DNA of 64,000 bases from assembly GCA_025677825.1 (NCBI GenBank), contig JAIXMO010000004.1, positions 372,001 through 436,000 of the forward strand, given 5' to 3'. Shown here piece by piece: positions 49,082 through 60,035 of this stretch (the stretch's first letter is position 1; the number at the start of each line of letters is the position of its first letter). The notes under the pieces were generated by a model, which saw only the letters and a program-made list of their open reading frames with translations, ran no database searches and had not been told where the DNA came from. The translations under genes and the position numbers were made by a program. The DNA is from Helicostylum pulchrum. Taxonomy: Eukaryota > Mucoromycota > Mucoromycetes > Mucorales > Mucoraceae.

Positions 49082-49560
49082 ATGCCTAAAATCAGTGAAA
49101 GAAGAAGACTATTCAACTCCCTTGAAGATAAAATAACAGCAAAAATATTAGTGAGACAGCTGCAAAGGAACTTTTCCTCGACTGATTTGACATACGATAT
49201 TCCGAAGATGTTCGCATATCTGGTAATTTCAGGACACAGATACCTGTCTATTTGAAATGAAGTTCCAAAACTTTAAACAAATCTCAATTGGCTCGTTGAA
49301 GCTCTCGGTGGGGACCGCTTCAAGCAAGAGTTAAGGATGACCAAATCACATTTCTTTTTCATCAAGATACAAATCAAACATCGCATGATATACCAGTTCA
49401 ACCCACGAAATCCGAAAATAGACCTCACCATACAAATGATTGTTGCAATTGAAAGGCTGCGTATGAGCGGCAATGTGGCTTCATTTGGACGTTTAGCTCG
49501 ATATGCAGGTGTCCCTGACAGTCTACATACGTGTGCGAATAATTGAAATAATATAACAAA
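49082..49560 (+). pseudogene. Harbinger/HARBI1-like transposase, N-terminal remnant
   Basis: Starts MPKISERRRLFNSLEDKI; after a broken stretch (stop after GHRYLSI and another near 49278) continues NWLVEALGGDRFKQELRMTK, then VAIERLRMSGNVASFGRLAR and YAGVP. The pattern L(D/G)GDRFKQExRMTK...G.GxASxGRLAR..GV resembles the region before the DDE domain of fungal PIF/Harbinger-like endonucleases. A further frameshift follows at HTCAN, and the catalytic domain is absent, replaced by Tc1/mariner-like sequence. Confidence 0.55.
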
Positions 49561-49589
49561 CTAGTAGTAGTATTTTATGTTCGTCTTGT

Positions 49590-50642
49590 TTACGTAGAGA
49601 CATATAAAAAATCTGAGAAAAATATTGGAAGACCTCGAACTCTTACTGAAGAACACGAAGAACACGAAGAACACGAAGAACACATTCAAAAAATAGTAGA
49701 AAAAGATCCACAATTGTGTGCTGTTGATATCATTGACTCGTTGACGTGTCTAAGTTTGAAGACTTCTCAATTTCCAAATCTCAAATGAATCATCACTTGA
49801 AGAACAATATGTTTATCACCGTTAAGAAGCCAACCTTTGAAGCAAAAATAAGAAACTCAGTGGATAACCTACAAACAAGATATGAATGGTTCATGAAGTG
49901 GAAGGATTCAGACGTCGACTTCGAAAAAAACTGCGTTTTCATTGATGAGACTGGCTTTAACATTAATATGAGGAGCAACTGGGCAAGGTCAGCTATAGGA
50001 ACCCCTGCCTTTGTAGATCTTGAGAAGACTCGTACACCATCTCACACCATCATCGGTGCTATCCACTCTTCCAGTGTTATTCATGCCGCAATGAAAAAAC
50101 CCTCACCAAGAAAGGAAAAGGCTCCAAAATCTGCGGCAAATAAAAGTGAAAAATCAAAAAAGAGAAAGCTTGCAAAGGGCAAACAAAGAGCGGGCGAGAT
50201 CATCATTGAGGAACCTGTGGTAGAGTATGTCAAGGTTGAACACATTGATGACATTGAAGCCAATAAATCCCACTCAAAAGGCACTACTACCGCTCATTTC
50301 ATAAAGTTCATGAACGAGCTACTTGACATTATGGATATGGACGAAGGCCTAAAGGGCAGCTATCTTGTGATGGACAACTGCACCATTCACAAATCGCATT
50401 CCATGATTCGAAAAATTGAGGGCAGAGGATACAGAGTTATGTATTTGCCTCCGCATTCACCAGAGTTGAATGCAATCGAAAACTTTTGGGCTATTGTAAG
50501 AGGAAAAATGAAGCGCGAGAACCTGGTGACAGAGGAGACTTTATCACAGAGGATTGCCGATGCTTATAATAATGTACGCATTAGTAACCTTCGCAGATTA
50601 TGCGGCCATTATAAGCGTCATATTACTTATTGTCACTTTTAA
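49590..50642 (+). pseudogene. Tc1/mariner-family transposase, frameshifted
   Basis: An N-terminal piece (49593-49743: KNIGRPRTLTEEHEEHEEHE ... VDIIDSLT) is one frame off the long frame beginning at 49745. The latter codes FEDFSISKSQMNHHLKNN and the DDE core: first Asp in VFIDETGFNINMRS, second in YLVMDNCTIHKSHSM, Glu in PHSPELNAIENFWAIVRGKM. All three acidic residues are intact. A Lys-rich insert (PRKEKAPKSAANKSEKSKK) lies between the first two. The single frameshift near 49744 would kill a full-length enzyme unless an intron removes it. A possible right end with TACTGTA lies near 50768; the left end was not found. Confidence 0.8.
49648..49683 (+). repeat. 9-bp tandem repeat, four copies
   Basis: GAAGAACAC repeated four times, coding Glu-Glu-His in the transposase N-terminal piece. 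Likely slippage after the gene lost function. Confidence 0.9.
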
Positions 50643-50810
50643 TCAATCGCCAATCTTAAAGCTGCCAAAATATTTTTTCCATTGAGCCAAAATATTTTTT
50701 TAATAGGACCAAATTATTTCTATATTATCACCATTTAAATTTCTAAATCGGCCAATATTTACCAGTCTTACTGTATATGAAACTTATGCATTCATATATG
50801 TAGGTCATAT

Positions 50811-51292
50811 GGCAATTGTATCAAATAATCCTGCAAGATACGGCGGTGCATTGGGTGTTATTACACTGGAAGATGTGATTGAAGGTTTAATAGGAGAAGA
50901 AACTGTAGACGAAACAGATGTATCTGTGGATGGTAAAGTTAGAATGATATAATATTCAAAAAAAAAAAAAAAAAAGGTATTTTAACGATTATTTTTCCGT
51001 ACTAGTTCATAAGAAAATACGAGTAAGCAGATTACAGAAACGAGCTTCGTCCAATTCTATTATATCACACCAACATTATCATTCATTCTCCTTCACTTAC
51101 AGCTAGATCCTCAGATAATACCATTACCCACCGTGTAAACTCAAATGACTCGACTGGTATTAAAATAAGAACGAAAGGATACGGTGCCATTGTTGATAGT
51201 AGCGGAGGCAATACCAGTAATGCTTTATCTACATCATTTCAACAACAAAACATGGCTCAGAATAATAATTTCAGTAGCGAACCTAAACTATA
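50811..51292 (+). pseudogene. Orphan 3' exons of a CNNM/Mam3-type CBS-domain gene
   Basis: After a good acceptor (ATATATGTAG at 50801-50810) the frame reads [20 protein letters not shown], then [20 protein letters not shown], the end of the CBS pair of CNNM/Mam3 transporters (metal-ion homeostasis at vacuole or plasma membrane). An intron (50933 to about 51005) leads to VHKKIRVSRLQKRASSN, and a last segment in another frame ends NNFSSEPKL (stop near 51290). No upstream exons (DUF21 membrane domain) are present: the transposon block lies directly 5'. The last junction needs a frameshift or a non-consensus intron. Probably a displaced or truncated relic. Confidence 0.6.
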
Positions 51293-51298
51293 GTATAA

Positions 51299-51737
51299 CC
51301 CCCCTCTACAATTACCCCTTTACTTTATTCAATGTATATATATAATTGTTTAAGTTGATTTTTATTTCTTTTTGTACTTTTTTTATTTATTTATTTATCC
51401 GTGGCAGGGAAAGAGTCTTATTGATTGGGACAATAACTATGTTTTATCGATGAGACAGGTTTCAACATGCAGATTTGTAGAAGCCTTGGTAAATTAAAGG
51501 GATGGAATACCTGCTAAGACATATCTTCTAACTTGATTCACACAACAAAGTTTACTTTTTTAAAAATAAATAAGACCTGAACATCATCGAAAACGATTAA
51601 CATGTTATTTTTATTTATCTAATAGTACATGCAAGTTTCAACGTAAATAACTACCCACCACCAAAAAATTGCCCGAAAAAAAGAAAAAAAAAAAACCAGT
51701 AAATATCTACATTTCTTTGTACTTATTATGAGGGGTT
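51299..51737. other. Spacer with a Tc1/mariner fragment
   Basis: Mostly AT-rich 3' flank. It contains the short transposase fragment listed at 51443-51533. Confidence 0.5.
51443..51533 (+). pseudogene. Tc1/mariner transposase fragment around the first catalytic Asp
   Basis: Reads FIDETGFNMQICRSLGKLKG and WNTC before a stop. The FIDETGFN block equals that of the nearby transposase at 49930-49970, but the following residues differ, so it is a different element. Immediately upstream DWDNNYV lies in another frame. About 30 codons in total. Confidence 0.65.
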
Positions 51738-54262
51738 TCAAGAGTTTAAATTGACATGATTTAAAGACGTTTCCACTGTTTCTATCCACCCATTTAAATC
51801 ACCTAAAGTCGTCCAAATAGCGTCATAAAACTGCTGTTGAGTTTTTATACAGTCCAGCTTAAGTGCAGGTATAACGGGGACTCCATCTTCGTCTGTATTT
51901 GATGGTAAATAAATTGATTTTTCTTTATACTCACGTTCTAACCGTTGTTTAAATAATTCGGCTTCGGAAGAAATCGAGTTTAATGCAGGAACGTTATTTT
52001 TTTCATCTTGCTTAACTATATCTTGTATAGCCTATAACATATTAGGTTAGAAACAGGAAAATTTTTTTTTGTTCTTTTGTTCTAGAGGATTACCTTTTTT
52101 GTAGTAGTTGCATTGTCGGCACTAATACTACGTCTATGAGAATCGTTTGATTTTAATTTGAGTTCATCATAACTAAACTGTTGCTGCTGTTGTTGTTGAT
52201 GTTGCTGTAATTGTTTATTCGCAATGATATTCTTCAATGGTAAACTATCTTCATCAGAAGGCCGTAACGTAGTCGCAGACCTTACACGCCTAGCCAACGG
52301 AGAAGAAACATTAGACATTGCATTTTTAAGGTTAGGTACTGATGTCTGAACTGAATCATGAATTTCAGTAGGAGAATGTGCTGTACCAGGGTAAAGTCTT
52401 TGTCCTGGTTCATACATCGGCCTTTGCTCTGAGTGAGACCTAGCCCGAATCATGGGCTTTCCGCCATCGGCAGAGCCAGTTCTTGTCATTGGAGAAAGTT
52501 TTGAAACTGGTGTATTCATCAGGTTACGAGTTGCTCCCGGTACTAGCCTTCCACCATGATGAGATAAGAAATCAGTATGATTTGCTAGACTATCACTTAG
52601 TAATAAATCATGGTTGCGTCGAGAAGATTCTGGTAATAGTAATGGCGGCGAATCAAGCGACATTGGTTTAGGCGAATTGTCAGGTATGTATTTGGGACAA
52701 CTGTTGATCAGACCGTTTGTAATATTAAGTGATTCAGCTGCCTTTTGTTCGTCAGTCATAAACATGCGGACAAGAGGAAGTGATTCAGGGCTACGGGTAT
52801 AGTTATTTGGTTTCATGGTTGTACTGGAATCAGATTCTTTCAAGGTTGCAGGGCTGCTTAGTAATTTACTGTCATCTGTCTTTGGTTTTATGGTCTTCTG
52901 AGTGTCTTTTATCGTATCGAATTCCCATCCATCGTCGTCTGCTTGGTCAAAATCGTCCATAGCTGGATCTTCTGTTTCACTAACAAGAAAGAGATTTGGT
53001 GTTATTTTCTTTTTGATTTGTTTTTTTATTACATGTATAACAAACCTTTCACTAAGCTCGTTAGATATAATACTAGATCGTTTCGATGCATCATTTGTTT
53101 TCTTCCATTTGTCATACTTGGCTATAAGTTCTCTTAGAGAAGACCTTGGCACTTTTAATACACTTTTAATGAATTTTGATTTCAATAGCTCATCTGCATT
53201 AAGCCGCTATAGAACTGTACATAAGTTTTTTCTTTCTTTTTCTTTTATGTTTAGGTAAAATAAGCTTACTTCACTTGGGTGCTCTGATAAACAAGATTCT
53301 ATGAATTCTTTTATACCAGTTGAAAATGTTTCGGGTAATCTTGGCGGTGCGGATTTCGGAATAACGGAAATGGCACGCATTGGGTCAATATTGGCAAGTG
53401 GTGGGTTACCTGTAGCCATTTCATATACTGTGATACCTAACGACCATATATCCGCTTTATAATCGTACGAAGCACCTTCTCTAATTACCTCTGGTGCCAT
53501 CCAATACCTTTTTTTCAAAAAAAAAATTAGCTACTTTTTTTTGAGTAAAAATAAATACACTTACGGAGTACCAACAAAAGTACTTCTGCGAAAAGAATTA
53601 GCAGCTGCAACACCAAAATCACACAATTGAACATTACCCTCAGCCGTTAGAAGAATATTGGCGGCTAAACCAAATCAAGTTAATAATAATAATAAAAAAA
53701 ATGTTGCTTTTTCTCGGTATTTACCTTTTATGTCTCTGTGGATAATATGATTTTTATGCAAATAAGAGAGTGCTAGTAATACTTCTCGAGTAATAACAGC
53801 AATAAATTTTTCTTCTATAACTCCTGCCTTCATCTAAATGAATAAGATGAGTATAAAGCATAAAAAAAAGTGTACATTTTGTTTTTTACAATTGTTCGAA
53901 CACTTCCACCAGCAGCATAATCCATAATAATCCAAAGTTTCGTGTCGTTAAGAAAACTGCCATAGTAAGGTGTAATATTTTGAGATTTGGCGTGTGTTAA
54001 CTGAGACAGTAACGAAATCTCATTTTGAATGTCGTCTACATCGTCTTCTTCTGTATCCAAGTTTAATACTTTAATTGCAATAACTTTATTGGTTCGAGTA
54101 TCAACTCTAACAAAAAAAAAGTTTTTTTTTTCAATCTACTTTTCTTTCACGCTTTTACTTTTAAAAAACATACCCTTTATATACTGAGCCATATGCTCCT
54201 TTTCCAACTTTCTTAAGTTTCTTGTATAATTGTGAAGCTGGTATAGCTGGTTTCGAGTTCAT
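51738..54262 (-). CDS. Germinal-centre-type Ste20 kinase (Nak1/Kic1/Sps1-like)
   Basis: Exons 54262-54174, 54106-53890, 53833-53725, 53664-53565, 53507-53270, 53206-52094 (probably split by an intron at 53045-52980) and 52031-51738; 697 residues if that intron is spliced, 719 if retained. The kinase is N-terminal (about 14-290): [11 protein letters not shown] loop, VIAIKVLNL lysine, [31 protein letters not shown] and a Ste20-type [14 protein letters not shown] segment. N-terminal kinase, no CRIB or PH, long Ser/Pro-rich tail with poly-Gln and a conserved C-terminal [20 protein letters not shown] helix: a GCK-class kinase. Fungal relatives act in the NDR/morphogenesis (MOR/RAM) or SIN-like networks. 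Exact subclass unresolved. Confidence 0.88.
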
Positions 54263-54579
54263 GGTGTCCAAATAAGAATAAAAAAATAAAAAACAACGAA
54301 AATATCCTGTTACAACCAACGCAACGCTTGCTGGGTCTGACTACGAAATGCAAAGTTGATAAACCATGTGCTTTTTACTTGTTTCCGCGTTAATGGTTTA
54401 TCCCAAAGGAAAATCAGTCACCAGATTAAAAAAAGGTACCTGGAACTTGCATGAAAAGTATTGAGTTATGCTTTACGACAGAATAGAAAATCAAACCATG
54501 ACTGACTGCATCAATAAAAAAAGAAAGCGATGATATTGTGTCTTACGATGAGTTCTCCTCATTCAGCGATAAGAGAAAG

Positions 54580-54722
54580 TACGGTAGCGTCTCTATTTAA
54601 GGGTGAATTTATTCACCCTTAAATCAAACATGGCCTTATTATCGAGCAGTCGATAATTACTGCTGAAGAAAAAAGCTCACTGAGATACCTGAGTTTGACA
54701 AATCACTCACATAAGAAATCAC
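54580..54722 (+). repeat. Terminal fragment of foldback-type repeat (copy 4)
   Basis: Starts TACGGTAGCGTCTCTATTTA and carries the same subterminal blocks as 38644-38780 (TTATTATCGAGCAGT, GATAATTACTGCTGAAG, AGCTCACTGAGATACCTGAG, ATCACTCACATAAGAAATCA). Contains a perfect 13-bp palindrome (54595-54607 and 54612-54624, loop TTTA). Ends abruptly in an (AC)n/(TC)n microsatellite. Confidence 0.75.
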
Positions 54723-54746
54723 ACACACACACTCTCTCTCTCTCTA
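54719..54746. repeat. (AC)n-(TC)n compound microsatellite
   Basis: About six AC units followed by seven TC units, marking the break point of the repeat copy. Confidence 0.9.
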
Positions 54747-54925
54747 TTCACACACAAATAAATAGACTTATACATGCAGAAAGGCTTCCTTTAGTTTGAA
54801 TAAAGGTATGTAAGCGTCAAAAGCGATTAGTTTGTGTTGGACATTTCAAACAAGAAACGAAAGAGAATATATTATTTTGTAGCACTATTTTATCGTTTTT
54901 TAGGGGGGGGGGGTGAATTAGATAT

Positions 54926-56805
54926 TTAAATAATTCCTTTAAATGCTTTTTCAACTTGTTGCCAATCCTCTGTTGGCACACGCACTATTTTCCTGCAGAA
55001 ATGACGTTCGATCTGTTGCATTTGTTGCCATGTACTCTTACTTTCAACTAATATGATACTGACACCAGTACGACCGAAACGCCCGGTGCGACCGATTCGA
55101 TGAAGATAAGCTTCAAAATCAACTTGGTCGAGTACATCCAAAGGAAGGTCGTAATTGATCACTAATGATACTAGCGAGACGTCGATACCACGAGAAACTA
55201 CGTTAGTTGAAATGAGAACCTTAAAAATACCTCGGCGAAAATCATCCATAAGTTTGTCACGTTCTTCAGGCGACATCATACCATGAAGACTTCCAACCAA
55301 ATGACCTTGAGATTTCATACGTTGAGAAATCTTATCGGCTGAACCACGACGTTTGCAAAAAATAATGCTTTGGCTTATTGTCAATAAATCGTAAATATTA
55401 CAAAGGGTCTCAAACTTGTGTTCTTCACTGTTACAATCCATATACAATTGTTTAATAGAATTAACACTCAATTCCTCACGTTTGAGTGAAATTTCATTTG
55501 CGCCAGAGGCAAAACGAGCAGAAAATGTGCGAACATGTTCAGGAAAAGTAGCGGAAAATAAAACGATTTGTGGGTCTTTTGTAAGCATACTATCGTATTA
55601 TTTTTTTTAGTTGCTAAAAACTCAAAATTTGAAACACATGTATCTAAAAAAAAGACTTACTTTCTAATACGGATACTTTGGTCACCTAAACAATCTCGAT
55701 CCAACATATTGTCAGCTTCGTCCAAAACGAAAACCTTTACATCATTAACAGGCAATTGCTTTCGCTTTATCACATCAGAAACTTTACCGGGAGTACCAAC
55801 GATAATTTGAGATCGAGCGTGTTTACCATTATGAAGAGTATCCTTTACGACTAATTCACTTGTGATATCAGTAAACTTACTCATCTCTTGGACGACATCA
55901 ATAATTTGGCGAGCGAGCTCACGAGTAGGTGTAAGACAGATAGCCTTTTTTATATAAATATAATTGGCACCTTTTTTTTATCGTGATTGTAATTTTTAGT
56001 TTACCTGGGGAGCTTTTATACTCAAATTTAATCTAGTAAGCATGGTAAGAACAATAGTTGCAGTTTTACCAGTACCACTTTGAGATTGACCAATCATATT
56101 TTTTGGGCTATAATTGTATGTTAATACTATGATGATCCCCTATTTTTTTAAAAGCTTCTATGTGTTATACGTACGGATCACTAATTAATAAAGGGAAGGC
56201 ACGCTCTTGAATCTTGGAAGGCTTGGTGAATTTCATAGTATATAAACCTTTTAAAAGCTCGGGGCTCCTAGAGCAAAAAAAAGAGTCGTATTTTTTAAAA
56301 AAAATCTGGATATTTCCTTTCTCTCTTTATATATATATCATACAATCCTAATTGTTCAAAGGTCTTTGCAGAATACAAAGGTGAGTTTGGGTCAGCTTGT
56401 AAATCGGTCAATTTAACTTGCACGATGAGCTCTTCCGTTTTTTCAACTAGTATTTTAAACCATTAGTTTAAAAAAGTGTTGTCAGAAACAATCGTTTTGT
56501 GTCTTACCAGGAGGTTCATAATCAACAACTTTTTATTTTTAAAAAAAGGGCCATTTAGTAATCCATTAATATTTCGTTGGTGTATCTTAAGTTTATTACC
56601 AGATGTTTGGGCGTCTTTATAAAATAAACAAATAAAAGTTTAATACGAGAAAAAAATAATAACAATAAAAACTTGCCGTTTATGATGGGGAAATCGTCAA
56701 ATATCCATTCAAACTTATCCGAAGGACCTATTTTAGGTGAGAATAAAGTCATTATACAGTGATTATATGGTACCGCTAATAAACCGATAGGTACGTACCA
56801 GACAT
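54926..56805 (-). CDS. DBP5: DEAD-box RNA helicase Dbp5 (DDX19), mRNA export
   Basis: Nine exons: 56805-56799, 56727-56677, 56614-56600, 56528-56508, 56446-56344, 56267-56175, 56107-56005, 55944-55661 and 55589-54926; 446 residues. All phases fit and join to [20 protein letters not shown], the family's N-terminal hallmark. Motifs: Q ([13 protein letters not shown]), I (SQSGTGKT), Ia (PTRELARQ), Ib (GTPGKV), II (DEAD), III (SAT), V ([11 protein letters not shown]), VI ([10 protein letters not shown]). Dbp5 remodels mRNPs at the cytoplasmic face of the nuclear pore with Gle1 and also acts in translation termination. Oddities: a 7-nt first coding exon, two microexons of 15 and 21 nt, and a GC-AG intron after exon 2. 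Confidence 0.95.
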
Positions 56806-57632
56806 GGCTGAAAAAAAATAAGAGAAAGAGAAAGTAATAGTAGTACGATATATTGTATTTTTTTAAAGATCACAAAATGACGTGAATTTTATGCAAAAAA
56901 AAAAACAGACGTATGTATATGAATATATATTTTGCAAAAAGAAAAGTATACACTTATACTCAGAAAGATAGAGACAAATAATGTATACATTTAATATTTT
57001 TTTATTGCTTAATACTTATACTTTATCATATTAAGTATTCTCATAGAAGTGAACAACCGCTTTTTTTTAGATCATTAATCACTTTTTTTTAGATGATTGA
57101 TTACTTTACAGGATCTCAAAATGGATGAGGGTTAAAGTAAATAGAAAAAGTGATCTATCACTTATTGTGAAAGTTCTTATCGTATTTATATTTTATTTTA
57201 CTTAATTATATTTCTCGCGCATAGTGCCGTAGATTTTTACAATGCGTAAGTTTGAACTTGGGGCCTAAAAAATAATTGCTGCCCTATTAGTCATTATTGT
57301 TTACTGTTAAATTGTTAAAGTTCATTCTCGAGTCTAAGAGTCGAAAAACTCGAGTTTATTTCGAGTCTATTTTTTCAGTTTACAATTCTATTCGCAATCC
57401 TAAAATTGTAAATATCAAAATCGTATCGAGTCTGAGAATTGCAATGAGCAAGTCTAATAAACCAAAACTGCATGGACTATAACTCCTCTATTTTAACGAT
57501 AATGACCATGTGTGTAATAAGTTTATGAACCTTGTCTGACAACTAATAGTCTGGTGCTCACTACTTTTATTTTTATCCGTTGTTTTATTCACTTTTAATA
57601 ATATTTCCCCCAAAACTTTACATTTTTTTACC
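56806..57632. other. Intergenic: DBP5 promoter and CGAGTCT cluster
   Basis: DBP5 5' region with A/T tracts. At 57328-57435 CGAGT(C/T)T occurs at least four times, including the inverted pair CTCGAGT / ACTCGAG at 57328-57355. Further left a TTTTTTTTAGAT(C/G)ATT motif is duplicated (57061-57078, 57083-57099). No gene supported. Confidence 0.45.
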
Positions 57633-58465
57633 TTAAGCTGTATCGATACTACTCAAACAAAGGTCAACTTCTTCTTTGTCCATCTTCCAAAAGTCAAAAC
57701 CTGGTGCTATATCTTCTTGGAATATAAACTTCTTACCATGGTCCTTTTTAAGTTTGTGAAACCAGGGGAGGAAGCTCTCACTCAAACAGTTGACATACTC
57801 GTCCTGGCCGACTGAGCCTTTTAATGTCACTATAGGACCTCAAAACACGCCCAGACCATAACTGAACCTTTACCAAACTTAAAGGTTGGTAATATAAACT
57901 TGTTTTTATACCTCTCCCCTTTCTTTCTAATCACTTGGACACCTCCATCGTTGTGTCTCAAGGCGAATCGCGACTCACCAGACCAGATTACCTTACTCCA
58001 GTCCTCCGTCGCTTCGTCATCCATCCATCCTCTTCTCAATCTTCTGCGTCTATGATGCAGAAAAGGTTTCCGAGCAGGTTTATAAGAAGAAGAAAAACCC
58101 TTTTATTCTAGGAGCTTTCCTCAATGTATTCAAGCTAACGTTTCCAGTGATCGAGGCAAGATTCTGCTGATGAATGTCTAAAGGTTTGAAAGCCTCTCTT
58201 CGGACTGAAAGACTTAAATGACGCTCGTCTCTTTCGGTCAGTACTTTTGCACGCCCTGGTCTAGGTTTGGCAAAAGTTAGACCTTCATTTACAAACTTTT
58301 TTTTACGACTGTAACAACGGTTGTTCTTGGGATACACAATTCTTTGCTAATGTCGGTATTATTCCAGTTTGCATGCTGAGAAAGGCCGCAAATGACTCTA
58401 CGGATGAAATCTGAAAGGTCTTTCCCTCTCTTACTGACCTTGTTTGTTATGTCTGAAAGTGGCAT
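57633..58465 (-). pseudogene. Dead Tc1-like transposase
   Basis: Read from 58465: MPLSDITNKVSKRGKDL, an HTH stretch DISKELCIPRTTVVTVVKK, then a frameshift near 58300 into FVNEGLTFAKPRPGRAKVLT and LASITGNVSLNTLRKAPRIK (second HTH-like part). Another frame gives EDWSKVIWSGESRFALR, where Tc1 enzymes normally have S-D-E-S at the first catalytic Asp; here it is Gly. GSVMVWACF and, in a further frame, FIFQEDIAPGF (second Asp retained) follow. The third acidic residue region is missing. Several frameshifts plus a mutated Asp make it inactive. Confidence 0.8.
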
Positions 58466-58889
58466 TATAGATAACTTTTTCGAAATGCGAATAAAAATAA
58501 AGAAAATAAAAGAGCGTTTTTCTGCGCGAAATTTTAATTTAACAATTCATAATTTGATGTTCAAAATGACTTGCTAATCAATACTTGTATACGGGAAAAG
58601 GTGATGTATATCATACTTTTAAGCACTATTCACCAAGGTTTTTTTTTAGTGTATCGTGTGATACTACTAATTTATCTCTATCAACACGTTTTCGTTGAAT
58701 ATAAGCTACTAAAATTTATTATCAAGCTATAATTGCTTTCTTTTTGCTTGGTATTTTTAAAGTTTGAATTAAAGAAAAAAAAAAGGGTATAAATAAGTGT
58801 AACATTAAATTTTTTTTTTTTTTTTTTCTTTCTTTTTCCCTTTTTCTTTTTCTTCTAACAACATAAACCCTTTTTTTGTATAAACAGTA
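58466..58889. other. Intergenic spacer with ArfGAP promoter
   Basis: AT-rich, ending in a long T and CT tract (58809-58855) before the ArfGAP start. No gene. Confidence 0.5.
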
Positions 58890-60004
58890 ATGAGTGAAAG
58901 ACAATCGAAATCAACACAAGATAAACATGAACGCATATTGAACGAGATTGTTAAATACCCAGGCAACGAACTTTGTGCTGATTGTAGATCTAAAAGTAAA
59001 TTTTTTTTTTACATGAAAGAAAAAGAGAGATGATGTTGAATAAAGTAATTTTTTTTCTAGGTCCTCGTTGGGCTTCTTATTCTTTGGGAGTATTCCTTTG
59101 TATTCGTTGTGCAGGCATTCACCGTAAAATGGGTACACATATATCTAAAGTAAAATCAATTACGATGGACCAATGGAATATGGAGCAAATAGAAGTAAGA
59201 AATATATATCATAAATGACATAATTACATAAACTAATTTATAATTTTAGATGATGCGGTCTTCTGGAGGAAATAGCGTCGTGAATAGTAAAATAAACCCT
59301 AATCCTGGTAATCACCCGTTACCTTTAGCTGCAGATGACGAACAGTAAGTTATTTGTTATATGTAAATATTACAAATATTTTTTTTAAAAAATAAATAAA
59401 TAATAGTGCCATGGAAAGATATATTCGTGCCAAATGGGAAAAACGCTTATTCTTGGTTGACAATCGAATTGTAAGTTTCAAAAATAAAATGTTTATAGAA
59501 TAACTATTAATATACATGTATTAAAAAAGGCACCTTTACCAAAGTCTCCTTTACCAAAGACACCTACTATGAATTCTATTGCTAGATTACAAGTATTACC
59601 AAAACGATCCTCTTCTGTACCAACCATGACAACACACGATCCTCTCGTCACTGCAATAAATCAATTACGTGATATGGGTTTTAAAGATGATATCAAAAGT
59701 AAGCAAGTCTTGATTCAGACTCAGGGCAATATAGACGCTGCCATTGAAATCATGACAAGAAACGTTCAACCATTATCTGCCTTTTCTCAACCTATTACTA
59801 CTACTTCTACTACTACTTTCTTGACCGACGATCAAAAAATTGAACAGCTAACTAAATTAGGTTTCACTGATAGATTACTAAACTTGGATGCACTTCGTCG
59901 TTCAGGCGGAAATACCGATATTGCCATCACCATCTTAAATGAATCAAAGCAACAAGGGCTTGCTGGACAAGTCTCTCAACCACAGCAACAGCAGCAACAG
60001 CAGC

Positions 60005-60035
<31 letters not shown>

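Larger units (their letters stand above)
54263..54925. other. Intergenic: kinase promoter, repeat fragment, microsatellite
   Basis: Promoter of the GCK kinase (to the left) and 3' flank of DBP5 (to the right). Holds the repeat terminus at 54580-54722, the AC/TC microsatellite at 54719-54746 and a G10 run near 54904. Confidence 0.55.

Noticed and set aside
49648..49683. Possible CRISPR-like short repeats
   Set aside because: Direct 9-bp tandem units without spacers, inside a transposase; the genome is eukaryotic.
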